NCBI GenBank assembly: GCA_002482775.1
Contig: DLGQ01000090.1
Location: 14,264-27,996, forward strand
DNA from: Flavobacteriales bacterium UBA7690
Lineage (GTDB): Bacteria; Bacteroidota; Bacteroidia; Flavobacteriales_F; PHOS-HE28
Direction of reading: 5' to 3'
DNA: 13,733 nucleotides
The notes under the pieces were generated by a model. The model was given only the letters and a program-made list of their open reading frames with translations, made no database searches and had not been told where the DNA came from. Below are positions 6,686 to 13,733 of the stretch, one piece after another; within the stretch, counting starts at the first letter, position 1, and every line of letters starts with the position of its first letter. A program made the position numbers and the translations under genes.

Positions 6686-7935
6686 TGCTGTACCACCTCT
6701 TCGATTGGCTTGGTGCGGATGTTCCTGGTTCGGGCCTGTTCACCTTCATCTCGTTCCGTGCGGCGATGGCGGTGTTCGTCTCTTTGCTGATCTCGTTGTG
6801 GTGGGGCAAGGGGATCATCAACCTCTTGCGCCGCATGCAAGTGGGCGAGACCGTGCGTGATCTGGGGCTCGAAGGGCAGATCCAGAAGCAAGGCACACCA
6901 ACGATGGGTGGCCTCATCATCCTCTCCGCCACGATCATCCCCACGCTGCTCTTCGCCAAGCTGAACAACATCTACATCATCCTCTTGCTGGTCAGCACCG
7001 TGTGGCTGGGTGCGATCGGTTTCATTGACGATTACATCAAGGTCTTCAAGAAGGACAAACGCGGCCTCGCCGGCAAGTTCAAGATCGTGGGGCAGGTCGG
7101 TGTGGGCATCATCATCGGTGCTACCGTGTACTTCCATCCGGAGATCCGCACACGGGTGGAGATCCCGCAAGTGCTCGCCGAACAGCTCGATACCACGGAG
7201 CTGCACACCATCACCGAGGAGGATGGTACGGTACACTACATGCTGAACCGGAAGTCGCCGAACACCACGATCCCGTTCGTGAAGGACAACGAGTTCAATT
7301 ACTCCTCCATACTCGGCAAGCTCTTCGGAAGTTATGCACGCCAGTACACCTGGGTGATCTACATCCTGGTGGTCATCTTCATCATCACGGCGGTAAGCAA
7401 CGGCGCCAACATCACCGATGGTGTCGATGGCCTGGCAACAGGAACGTCCGCGATCATGGTGCTTGCGTTGGGTGTGCTCGCCTATGTGAGCGGCAACGTC
7501 ATCTTCTCGCAGTACCTGGATATCATGTACATCCCGGGTAGCGGTGAACTCGCCGTGTTCATCGGTGCATTACTGGGAGCGTGCATAGGCTTCCTCTGGT
7601 ACAACGCCTACCCCGCGCAAGTGTTCATGGGCGATACGGGAAGCCTTGCCCTCGGTGGCATCATCGCTACGCTCGCGATCCTCGTGCGCAAAGAATTGTT
7701 GATCCCCATCCTCTGCGGCATCTTCCTCGTGGAGAACCTCAGTGTGGTGGCGCAGGTCTCGTACTTCAAGTACACGAAGAAGAAGTATGGTGAAGGTCGC
7801 CGGATCCTGTTGATGTCCCCGCTGCATCACCACTACCAGAAGAAGGGGATCCACGAAAGCAAGATCGTGAGCCGCTTCTGGATCGTCGGGATCATGCTCG
7901 CCGTGTTGTCCATCGTAACACTGAAACTGCGATGA
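6685..7935 (+). CDS. mraY: Phospho-N-acetylmuramoyl-pentapeptide transferase MraY
   Basis: MraY is the integral-membrane enzyme that transfers phospho-MurNAc-pentapeptide to undecaprenyl phosphate, making lipid I. Motifs are TPTMGG (71-76), the Asp pair D115-D116 in FIDDYIKVFKKDKRGL, NITDGVDGLATG (242-253), FMGDTGSLALGG (314-325) and the H-H-H cluster (381-383) in SPLHHHYQKKG. At 416 residues it is about 55 longer than the E. coli enzyme. The excess is mostly a polar insertion at about 151-215 between membrane helices, predicted to be periplasmic. From memory this is common in Bacteroidota. The gene overlaps murE by one base (TAATG) and murD by ATGA. Confidence 0.97.
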   Translation: MLYHLFDWLGADVPGSGLFTFISFRAAMAVFVSLLISLWWGKGIINLLRRMQVGETVRDLGLEGQIQKQGTPTMGGLIILSATIIPTLLFAKLNNIYIILLLVSTVWLGAIGFIDDYIKVFKKDKRGLAGKFKIVGQVGVGIIIGATVYFHPEIRTRVEIPQVLAEQLDTTELHTITEEDGTVHYMLNRKSPNTTIPFVKDNEFNYSSILGKLFGSYARQYTWVIYILVVIFIITAVSNGANITDGVDGLATGTSAIMVLALGVLAYVSGNVIFSQYLDIMYIPGSGELAVFIGALLGACIGFLWYNAYPAQVFMGDTGSLALGGIIATLAILVRKELLIPILCGIFLVENLSVVAQVSYFKYTKKKYGEGRRILLMSPLHHHYQKKGIHESKIVSRFWIVGIMLAVLSIVTLKLR

Positions 7936-9287
7936 CCCTTCGACAAGCTCAGGGTAACAGGCTTGTTGTGCTCGGTGCACAGGAAAGCGGTGTCGGTGCT
8001 GCACGTTTGGCGAAGCAGCGCGGGCTGGATGTGTTCGTGAGCGACATGGGTACGATCAAGCCTGCGTACCGGGAAGAACTGAAGGCGCACGATATCGCTT
8101 TCGAAGAGGGTGGTCACACCGCGACCCGTGTGTTGGAGGCGAACGAGATCGTGAAGAGCCCCGGCATCCCGGATAGTGCCTCGCTCGTGGTAGCAGCGCG
8201 CGAAAAGGGGATCCCGGTCATCAGCGAGATCGAATTCGCGTACCGCTATTGCAACGGTAGGATCGTCGCGATCACCGGAAGTAACGGTAAGACCACCACC
8301 ACCTTGCTCACGCATCACATCCTGCACAAAGCCGGATTGGATGTGGCCGTGGGCGGCAACGTGGGCACCAGTTTCGCCGGGCTCATCGCCGATGGCGACA
8401 ACGCGTATTACGTGCTTGAGCTGAGCAGTTTCCAGCTCGATGGCATCGTGGAGTTCCGTCCGGATATCGCTGTGTTGCTCAACATCACGCCGGACCACCT
8501 GGACCGCTACCAGTACCGCATGGAGAACTACGTGGCCAGCAAGTTCCGCATCGCCATGAACCAGCGCGAACAAGATCATTTCATCCACTGCGCGGACGAT
8601 CCCGAGTCCAACGCATGGCTGCAACAGCATTCCGTGAAAGCCCAACGGTGGCCTTTCTCCATTCAACACAGCGTCGATCGCGGCGCCTTCCTGCAAGACG
8701 ATCAGATCCACATCACATCAGACCAATCCACCTTCAGCATGTCCATCATCGAACTCGCCTTGAAAGGCAAACACAACGTCTACAACTCCATGGCGGCCGG
8801 CATCGCAGCACGTGTGCTCGACATCCGCAAGGACGTTGTGCGTGAGAGCCTCAGCGATTTCCAGAACGTGGAGCACCGGCTGGAACATGTGGCCATGGTC
8901 CACGGCATCGAATTCATCAACGACTCCAAGGCCACCAACGTGAACTCCGCGTGGTATGCCTTGGAGAGCATGGATAAACCGGTGATCTGGGTGGCTGGTG
9001 GTGTGGATAAAGGCAACGACTACAGCTCGCTGATGGAGCTGGTGAAGCAGAAGGTGAAAGCGATCGTGTGTTTGGGTACGGACAATGCGAAGATCCGCAA
9101 CACGTTCGCTGGTGTGGTGCCTGTGATCGTGGAAACCGCAAGTGCGGAACAAGCCGTGCGCACATCATACGATATGGCCGAAGCCGGCGAAGTGGTGTTG
9201 CTGAGCCCCGCATGTGCCAGCTTCGACCTCTTCGAGAATTACGAAGAACGCGGCCGGAAGTTCAAGGCTGCCGTGAAAGGACTCTGA
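7932..9287 (+). CDS. murD: UDP-MurNAc-L-Ala:D-Glu ligase MurD
   Basis: MurD is a cytoplasmic ATP-dependent ligase that adds D-glutamate to UDP-MurNAc-L-Ala. The 451 residues show a Rossmann-like N-domain (VVLGAQESGVG, 12-22), the P-loop G-S-N-G-K-T-T-T-T (116-124), SSFQLD (165-170), NITPDHLDR (184-192), and the C-domain with HRLE (315-318), FINDSKATN (328-336), Lys360 and SPACASFDLFENYEERG (425-441). All the expected catalytic parts are present. Codons 2-9 (TLRQAQGN) come from a dispersed palindromic repeat directly after the ATG, so the natural N-terminus was probably closer to NRLVVLG. The start is kept because it makes an ATGA overlap with mraY and no other start precedes the Rossmann motif. 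A second, orphan copy of the C-domain follows. Confidence 0.96.
   Translation: MTLRQAQGNRLVVLGAQESGVGAARLAKQRGLDVFVSDMGTIKPAYREELKAHDIAFEEGGHTATRVLEANEIVKSPGIPDSASLVVAAREKGIPVISEIEFAYRYCNGRIVAITGSNGKTTTTLLTHHILHKAGLDVAVGGNVGTSFAGLIADGDNAYYVLELSSFQLDGIVEFRPDIAVLLNITPDHLDRYQYRMENYVASKFRIAMNQREQDHFIHCADDPESNAWLQQHSVKAQRWPFSIQHSVDRGAFLQDDQIHITSDQSTFSMSIIELALKGKHNVYNSMAAGIAARVLDIRKDVVRESLSDFQNVEHRLEHVAMVHGIEFINDSKATNVNSAWYALESMDKPVIWVAGGVDKGNDYSSLMELVKQKVKAIVCLGTDNAKIRNTFAGVVPVIVETASAEQAVRTSYDMAEAGEVVLLSPACASFDLFENYEERGRKFKAAVKGL
7936..7954. repeat. Dispersed palindromic repeat inside the 5' end of murD
   Basis: The sequence CCCTTCGACAAGCTCAGGG has CCCT/AGGG ends, and its reverse complement begins CCCTGAGCTTG. 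I recognise it as a short repeat widespread between genes in many genomes, usually followed by GTGACA or similar; here GTAACAG follows. It is translated in murD as LRQAQG. The first 10 bases of the reverse-complement core (CCTGAGCTTG) also occur at 23-32 in this window. The family recognition is from memory. Confidence 0.7.
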
Positions 9288-9306
9288 CCGTTCAACCAGC
9301 ACCGCC

Positions 9307-9816
9307 ATGGAAGAGAACAAACCAACCCCTTCGCTGCGACTGGCTGGTGGTCAGTTGCTGGATGCACGCCGTGCAGCGCTCTCCACGCAAGGTCCTGGCC
9401 CGCACCGGTTGGAGCAGGTGGCCTTGGTGAAGGACATCCCGTTCATCAACGATTCCAAGGCGACCTTCCTGGATGCCGCGTTGGAATCGCTCGCGCAGAT
9501 GCCGAACAAAGTGGTGTGGATCGTCGGCGACCTCTCCACCGAGATGGACGAAGGCTACGTGCAGGATATGCTGAAGGAGAAGGTGAGCGCCATGGTGCTC
9601 TTCGGCCGTGTGGTGGATGGCGTGGCGCCGGATGGCATGTCGCCGGTAGAGCATCTCTACGTCACGGACGAATTGCGAACGGCTGTTTTCCTCGCGAACG
9701 AACTCGTACGCCCTGGTGAGTCGGTGCTCTTCAGCCCGGCATGCCCGAGCGGCAACGGTTTCGCCAACTATGAAGAGCGTGGCGCGGAGTTCAAGAGAGC
9801 GGTACGGGATCTCTAA
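9307..9816 (+). CDS. Orphan MurD C-terminal-domain protein (pseudo-ligase, function unknown)
   Basis: This intact 169-codon gene encodes only a Mur-ligase C-terminal domain. Residues 33-169 align without net gaps to MurD residues 315-451 of the preceding gene, about 54 of 137 identical by hand count. Shared blocks are HRLE (33-36), FINDSKAT (46-53), SPAC (143-146) and NYEERG (154-159). The N-terminal Rossmann domain and the P-loop domain are absent, so it cannot ligate alone. The MurD lysine at 360 (matching, I believe, E. coli Lys348, which contacts D-Glu) is Thr78 here, and ASFDLF is changed to PSGNGF. Residues 1-32 are not recognised, with at most weak similarity to the end of the MurD central domain. 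Gaps of 19 and 12 bases flank it in an otherwise overlapping operon. It may be a regulatory or scaffold paralogue, or a decaying duplicate. The intact frame with balanced divergence favours the former. Confidence 0.85.
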   Translation: MEENKPTPSLRLAGGQLLDARRAALSTQGPGPHRLEQVALVKDIPFINDSKATFLDAALESLAQMPNKVVWIVGDLSTEMDEGYVQDMLKEKVSAMVLFGRVVDGVAPDGMSPVEHLYVTDELRTAVFLANELVRPGESVLFSPACPSGNGFANYEERGAEFKRAVRDL

Positions 9817-9828
9817 TTGGAACTGAAG

Positions 9829-11019
9829 ATGAACACGGTGTTCCAAAAGCTGAAGGGCGATCGCGTGATCTGGATGACGGTCCTGTTCTTGGGCTTGATC
9901 AGCCTGCTCGCGGTGTACAGCTCCATCAGTTCGCTCGCGTTCAAACGTGACGGAGGTAGCACCATGCATTTCCTCCTGAAGCACGGCATCATGCTGATCA
10001 CAGGCGGGGTGATCATGTACTACGTTGCCAAGCAGCAGTTCACCATTTACTCGCGCCTTTCACAGTTGCTGATCGGTGTGATGGCGGTGCTGTTGTTGTT
10101 GACCTTATTACTTGGGTCGAACATCAACGACGCAAGCCGTTGGATCACGATCCCGATAATCAACCAGAGTTTCCAGACGAGCGATCCTGCCAAGGTGGTG
10201 CTGATCGTTTACCTCGCTCGTGTACTCGGGAAGCACCACGGCGAAGAGTGGACCTTGCGCGATGTGGTGCTCAAGCTCATGGCACCGGTAGGCGTGATAT
10301 GTGGGCTCATCCTGCCAGCGAACTTCTCCACCGCCGCAGTGCTGTTCACCGTCTGCATGGTGATCATGTTCGTTGCCCAGGTCCCCGTGAAGCACATGTT
10401 GGTGATCATCGGTGTCGCCGTTGGGGCATTCCTCGTTCTGTTGTTGATCGCTGATACGTACCCGGATGTACTTCCGCGATTGGCCACTTGGGCAGAACGG
10501 TTGAAGACCTTCTTCGGCAGTGGGGAAGTGGACCACGATGCGAACTACCAAGTGGAACATGCCAAGATCGCGATCGCGTCTGGCGGCTTCCTTCCCAATG
10601 GTCCGGGCAGTGGCACTTCCCGCAACTGGCTTCCTCACCCTTATTCCGACATGATCTATGCTTTCATCATCGAAGAGTATGGAAGCATCCTCGGTGGTCT
10701 TGGCCTCTTGTTGCTGTACCTCATCCTGCTTTTCCGCGCGGTGCGCATAGCTTCCAACTGCACCAAACCATTCGGTGCGCTCGCGGCCATCGGACTTGGG
10801 CTCATGCTGGTCATACAGGCGATGATCAACATGGCCGTGGCCGTCAACCTCGTTCCCGTTACTGGTCAACCGTTGCCATTGGTCAGCATGGGCGGCACCA
10901 GTGTCTGGTTCACCTGCCTGGCCATCGGTATCATGCTCAGCGTGAGCCGCGGTAACGAAGATGCCGAACCCGCATCCACAACTTCCGATGTCAAACGCCC
11001 ACGAACAGCACTCGCTTAG
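9829..11019 (+). CDS. ftsW: Septal peptidoglycan glycosyltransferase FtsW (SEDS family)
   Basis: FtsW is a polytopic SEDS protein that polymerises lipid II at the septum together with FtsI. The 396 residues contain about ten hydrophobic helices starting near residue 13. Signatures are NDASRWI (100-106), LPANFSTA (162-169; the Bacteroidota form of the QPDxGT motif), NYQVEHAKIAIASGG (239-253), the likely catalytic Asp274 in HPYSDMIYAFIIEEYG (270-285), and PVTGQPLPLVSMGG (343-356). ATG 9829 is preferred over an in-frame TTG at 9817, which abuts the preceding stop and only adds LELK. The polar C-terminal tail (372-396) overlaps the start of murG. It follows the orphan MurD-C gene after 12 bases. 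Confidence 0.95.
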   Translation: MNTVFQKLKGDRVIWMTVLFLGLISLLAVYSSISSLAFKRDGGSTMHFLLKHGIMLITGGVIMYYVAKQQFTIYSRLSQLLIGVMAVLLLLTLLLGSNINDASRWITIPIINQSFQTSDPAKVVLIVYLARVLGKHHGEEWTLRDVVLKLMAPVGVICGLILPANFSTAAVLFTVCMVIMFVAQVPVKHMLVIIGVAVGAFLVLLLIADTYPDVLPRLATWAERLKTFFGSGEVDHDANYQVEHAKIAIASGGFLPNGPGSGTSRNWLPHPYSDMIYAFIIEEYGSILGGLGLLLLYLILLFRAVRIASNCTKPFGALAAIGLGLMLVIQAMINMAVAVNLVPVTGQPLPLVSMGGTSVWFTCLAIGIMLSVSRGNEDAEPASTTSDVKRPRTALA

Positions 11020-12142
11020 GGTGATGATCTCCGGTGGCGGCACCGGTGGTCACATCTTCCCAGCCATCGCCATCGCCAACGCGGTGCGCGAGCGGGAGAG
11101 TGCTGCGCAATTCCTTTTCGTTGGTGCAGAAGGCAAGATGGAGATGGAGAAGGTGCCCGCTGCCGGTTATGCCATCGAGGGTCTGCCGATCCGTGGTTTT
11201 CAGCGCGGTTCCATCACCAAGAACCTCGCACTGCCTTGGCGGCTGATCCGTAGCATGCTGAAAGCGCGCAAGCTCGTGCGCACGTTCCGGCCCGATGTCG
11301 CCGTTGGTGTTGGTGGGTATGCTAGCGGACCCTTGCTCGCTGCCGCACAACGCATGAACGTGCCAACGTTGATCCAAGAGCAGAACAGCTTCCCCGGAAA
11401 GACCAACATCTTCCTCGCCAAGAAGGTGGATCGCATCTGCGTGGCCTACGCTGGCATGGAGAAGTTCTTCCCGAAAGCGAAGATCCTCCTGACCGGCAAT
11501 CCTGTGCGCCAAGAGGTGGTGCGCCTTGCGGGGAAGCACCCGCGCGGCCTTGAACATTTCGGATTGCAAGCCGGAAAGCCGATCCTCTTCATCACCGGTG
11601 GAAGCCTCGGTGCACGTGGTGTGAATCGCGGTGTCGAAGCGGCGCTGAGAGACTTCCAAACGGCCGGCCTGCAAGTGATCTGGCAAACGGGCACGCCATA
11701 TTTCAAACAAGCTCAGGAGGCGGTTGCGAAATTGAACTACACCGATTGCAAGGTGCATGAGTTCGTGACCAAGATGGACTACGCCTATGCCGTGGCCGAC
11801 CTCGTCGTGTCGCGCGCTGGAGCCATCAGCGTGAGCGAACTGTGCTTGGTGCAGAAACCCGCGATACTGGTCCCACTGCCAACAGCCGCCGAGGATCACC
11901 AGACCCATAACGCACGGGCATTGACCGATCGTGGTGCGGCAGTTCTGGTGAAGGACACGGATGCCGTTACGGATCTAGGACCGACCGTGCTGCGCCTGAT
12001 CAACGACAAGGATGCGCTGGAACGCCTGCAACTCGCCATCACCGGTTTGGGAACACAGAACGCGGCGGAGATGATCGCAGCGGAAGTGATACGACTCGCA
12101 CAAAAAGCGCCCGCGCAGAAAGCAACGGCCATCAACGCATGA
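10988..12142 (+). CDS. murG: UDP-GlcNAc:lipid I N-acetylglucosaminyltransferase MurG
   Basis: MurG is a peripheral inner-leaflet GT-B glycosyltransferase that converts lipid I to lipid II. The 384 residues show G-G-G-T-G-G-H (16-22) with FPAIAIA, GVGGYASGP (107-115), EQNSFPGKTN (131-140), TGNPVR (169-174), the second-domain GGSLGA (204-209), SRAGAISVSEL (275-285; Glu284 in the UDP-GlcNAc motif) and PTAAEDHQTHNA (298-309). ATG 10988 gives a 12-residue lead before the glycine loop and a 32-base overlap with ftsW. An ATG at 10961 would add 9 Pro-rich residues and a longer overlap. The gene ends in an ATGA overlap with murC. Confidence 0.96.
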   Translation: MSNAHEQHSLRVMISGGGTGGHIFPAIAIANAVRERESAAQFLFVGAEGKMEMEKVPAAGYAIEGLPIRGFQRGSITKNLALPWRLIRSMLKARKLVRTFRPDVAVGVGGYASGPLLAAAQRMNVPTLIQEQNSFPGKTNIFLAKKVDRICVAYAGMEKFFPKAKILLTGNPVRQEVVRLAGKHPRGLEHFGLQAGKPILFITGGSLGARGVNRGVEAALRDFQTAGLQVIWQTGTPYFKQAQEAVAKLNYTDCKVHEFVTKMDYAYAVADLVVSRAGAISVSELCLVQKPAILVPLPTAAEDHQTHNARALTDRGAAVLVKDTDAVTDLGPTVLRLINDKDALERLQLAITGLGTQNAAEMIAAEVIRLAQKAPAQKATAINA

Positions 12143-13518
12143 ACTCGCTCAAAGGCAACAAGCTCTATTTCATCGGTGTCGGTGGCATTGGCATGAGCGG
12201 TCTTGCGCGTTACTTCCGCCGTCGTGGAGCCGATGTGGCCGGCTATGATCGCACACCCAGCGAACTCACCAACCAGTTGCAGAGCGAAGGGATCGATGTG
12301 CAGTTCAACGATGATCCGCGCATGATCCCGGAGGAGTTCCGCGAGGCTGCACCGAACGAGGTGATGGTGGTGCGTACACCGGCTGTGCCACTCACCAGTC
12401 CGCTGTTGAAATACTGGGAAGAGCGTGGTGCCCGGATCCTGAAACGCGCCGATGTGCTGGGCATGGTGACCGAGGATCAACGGACCGTGGCCGTCGCTGG
12501 TACGCACGGAAAGACCACCGTGAGCACCATGATCGCACATCTCCTCACCGTGGGCAAGGTGCGCTGCAACGCGTTCCTGGGTGGCATCGCAGCGAACTAC
12601 GGCACCAACGTGCTGTTGAACGACGATGCCGTGGTGAACGTGGTGGAAGCCGACGAGTACGATCGCAGTTTCCTCAAGCTCTGCCCCAGCGAATCGGTGA
12701 TCACCGCGATGGATCCAGATCACATGGACATCTACGGTACGCCCGAAGCGATGTTCGATGCCTACACCGAATTCGCGATCCTCTGCGACGGGCCTGTGCT
12801 CGTACACGAGCGGATAGCCGGCCACTTCAAGGAGCGTAGCCAAGTGACCACTTATGCACTAGGCAGTTCCGGTACACCGCGCGCGGAGAACCTGCGTGTG
12901 GTGAACGGGGCCTATGAATTCGATCTGTACGCCGAGGACCATGCGTTGACCGGTCTCCGGTTGGGCATGCCGGGGCGCCACAACGTGGAGAACGCCATCG
13001 CGGCCAGCACTGTGGCCCTGCGCCTCGGGGTCACACCTGAGCTTCTGCGCCAAGGCCTCGCCTCGTTCAAAGGTGTTTCGCGCCGTTTTGAGACCCGCAT
13101 CGCCGGGCCGCAGGTGGTTTTCATCGACGATTATGCCCACCATCCCAAGGAACTGGATGCCTGTATCGGTAGTGTGCGGGAGATGTACCCCGGAAAAAAG
13201 ATCACCGGGATCTTCCAGCCGCACCTCTTCACCCGCACCCGCGACCTGGCCGCGGACTTCGGGAAAAGCCTGTCAGCACTGGACGAATTGCTCCTGCTGG
13301 ACATCTATCCGGCCCGCGAGGAACCCATCGCCGGGATCACTTCACAATGGTTGTTGGAGAAAGTCCCGATGGAAGCCAAAAAGTGCGTTCCGAAAGCCTC
13401 TATCCTTGAGGAACTTGGGCAACGAGACGTCCAGGTGGTGGTCACCCTCGGTGCCGGCGATATCGACCGGTTGGTACCTTCCATCGAACGTCTGCTCAAC
13501 GAACGATACAGGCCATGA
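12139..13518 (+). CDS. murC: UDP-MurNAc:L-alanine ligase MurC
   Basis: MurC is a cytoplasmic ATP-dependent ligase that commits UDP-MurNAc to stem-peptide synthesis by adding L-Ala. The 459 residues show the N-terminal Rossmann loop G-V-G-G-I-G-M-S (13-20), the P-loop G-T-H-G-K-T-T (121-127), VEADEYDRSF (169-178), the central-domain GRHNVENAIAA (279-289), the C-domain FIDDYAHHP (328-336) and FQPHLFTRT (359-367). These distinguish it from Mpl and from MurD/MurE. It overlaps murG and ftsQ, each as ATGA. The order murG-murC-ftsQ is that of Bacteroidota dcw clusters. Confidence 0.97.
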   Translation: MNSLKGNKLYFIGVGGIGMSGLARYFRRRGADVAGYDRTPSELTNQLQSEGIDVQFNDDPRMIPEEFREAAPNEVMVVRTPAVPLTSPLLKYWEERGARILKRADVLGMVTEDQRTVAVAGTHGKTTVSTMIAHLLTVGKVRCNAFLGGIAANYGTNVLLNDDAVVNVVEADEYDRSFLKLCPSESVITAMDPDHMDIYGTPEAMFDAYTEFAILCDGPVLVHERIAGHFKERSQVTTYALGSSGTPRAENLRVVNGAYEFDLYAEDHALTGLRLGMPGRHNVENAIAASTVALRLGVTPELLRQGLASFKGVSRRFETRIAGPQVVFIDDYAHHPKELDACIGSVREMYPGKKITGIFQPHLFTRTRDLAADFGKSLSALDELLLLDIYPAREEPIAGITSQWLLEKVPMEAKKCVPKASILEELGQRDVQVVVTLGAGDIDRLVPSIERLLNERYRP

Positions 13519-13733
13519 ACAAGCTGAAACGATACCTGCGCCCCGTTGGCATCGCCCTCGCCGTGATCGGCGTGATGCTCGCGCTCGGCTTCGTGGAGCG
13601 GACCGCGGATCGTGCCCCCATCACCGACCTGCAAGTGATCGTGGATGATGTGGAGGGTGTCCATTTCATCGATGAGAAGTACGTACGCCGCGAGATCCTG
13701 GACCAAGGGATCGCCGTGATGGGTTCGCGCACC
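13515..13733 (+). CDS. ftsQ: FtsQ-like division protein, N-terminal part (cut by window end)
   Basis: An open frame starts at ATG 13515, overlaps the murC stop as ATGA, and runs off the right edge after 73 codons. It shows a basic cytoplasmic start (MNKLKRYLR), one membrane segment (about 10-27), then a periplasmic stretch (ITDLQVIVDDVEGVHFIDEK, 36-55; then YVRREILDQG) that fits the start of a POTRA domain. Gene order and topology identify it as FtsQ, the bitopic divisome protein that partners FtsL/FtsB. The C-terminal portion is not visible. Identification from sequence alone would be weak, because FtsQ is poorly conserved. Confidence 0.85.
   Translation, partial: MNKLKRYLRPVGIALAVIGVMLALGFVERTADRAPITDLQVIVDDVEGVHFIDEKYVRREILDQGIAVMGSRT

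Noticed and set aside
9817..9828. TTG start for ftsW directly after the orphan gene stop
   Set aside because: ATG 9829 is only four codons downstream and gives a normal FtsW N-terminus; the TTG adds nothing conserved.
10961..10987. Upstream ATG for murG
   Set aside because: It would add nine Pro-rich residues and lengthen the overlap with ftsW; ATG 10988 already gives a sufficient lead before the glycine loop.

Overview
This window is the front and middle of a Bacteroidota-type dcw (division and cell wall) cluster. The evidence for Bacteroidota is the gene order mraZ-rsmH-ftsL-ftsI-murE-mraY-murD-ftsW-murG-murC-ftsQ without murF or ddl, an FtsL of the Bacteroidota type, an FtsI with a C-terminal PASTA domain, an enlarged MraY, an FtsW with a PANFST motif, and a perfect TAnnTTTG -7 promoter element with no obvious Shine-Dalgarno sequences. 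The DNA is GC-rich for the phylum by eye. A GC-rich Flavobacteriales-like lineage is my best guess, but no finer placement is possible from the sequence alone.

Layout. Bases 1-36 are a short degenerate 7-mer repeat and flank. A leftward alpha/beta hydrolase occupies 37-804. A divergent intergenic region (805-1311) holds the hydrolase promoter, a 20-base palindromic dispersed repeat, several hairpins, and a three-copy MraZ operator just before mraZ. From 1312 to the right edge all genes run rightward as one tightly packed operon: mraZ, rsmH, ftsL-like, ftsI, murE, mraY, murD, an orphan MurD C-terminal-domain gene, ftsW, murG, murC and the first 73 codons of ftsQ.

How the genes work together. 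MurC, MurD and MurE successively add L-Ala, D-Glu and (from the DNPR motif) meso-diaminopimelate to UDP-MurNAc. MurF must be encoded elsewhere. MraY and MurG build lipid I and lipid II. The glycosyltransferase FtsW and the transpeptidase FtsI polymerise and crosslink septal peptidoglycan, with FtsL and FtsQ as divisome partners. MraZ is the likely autoregulator, and RsmH methylates 16S rRNA.

Most notable features. (1) A 169-codon intact gene between murD and ftsW encodes only a diverged MurD C-terminal ligase domain, with no ATP-binding central domain. It is exactly collinear (137 versus 137 residues, about 39% identical by hand count) with the C-domain of the murD next to it. The only two gaps in the otherwise overlapping operon lie on either side of it. 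(2) A dispersed palindromic repeat supplies codons 2-9 or so of murD. (3) The MraZ boxes form an exact 10-base-period array.
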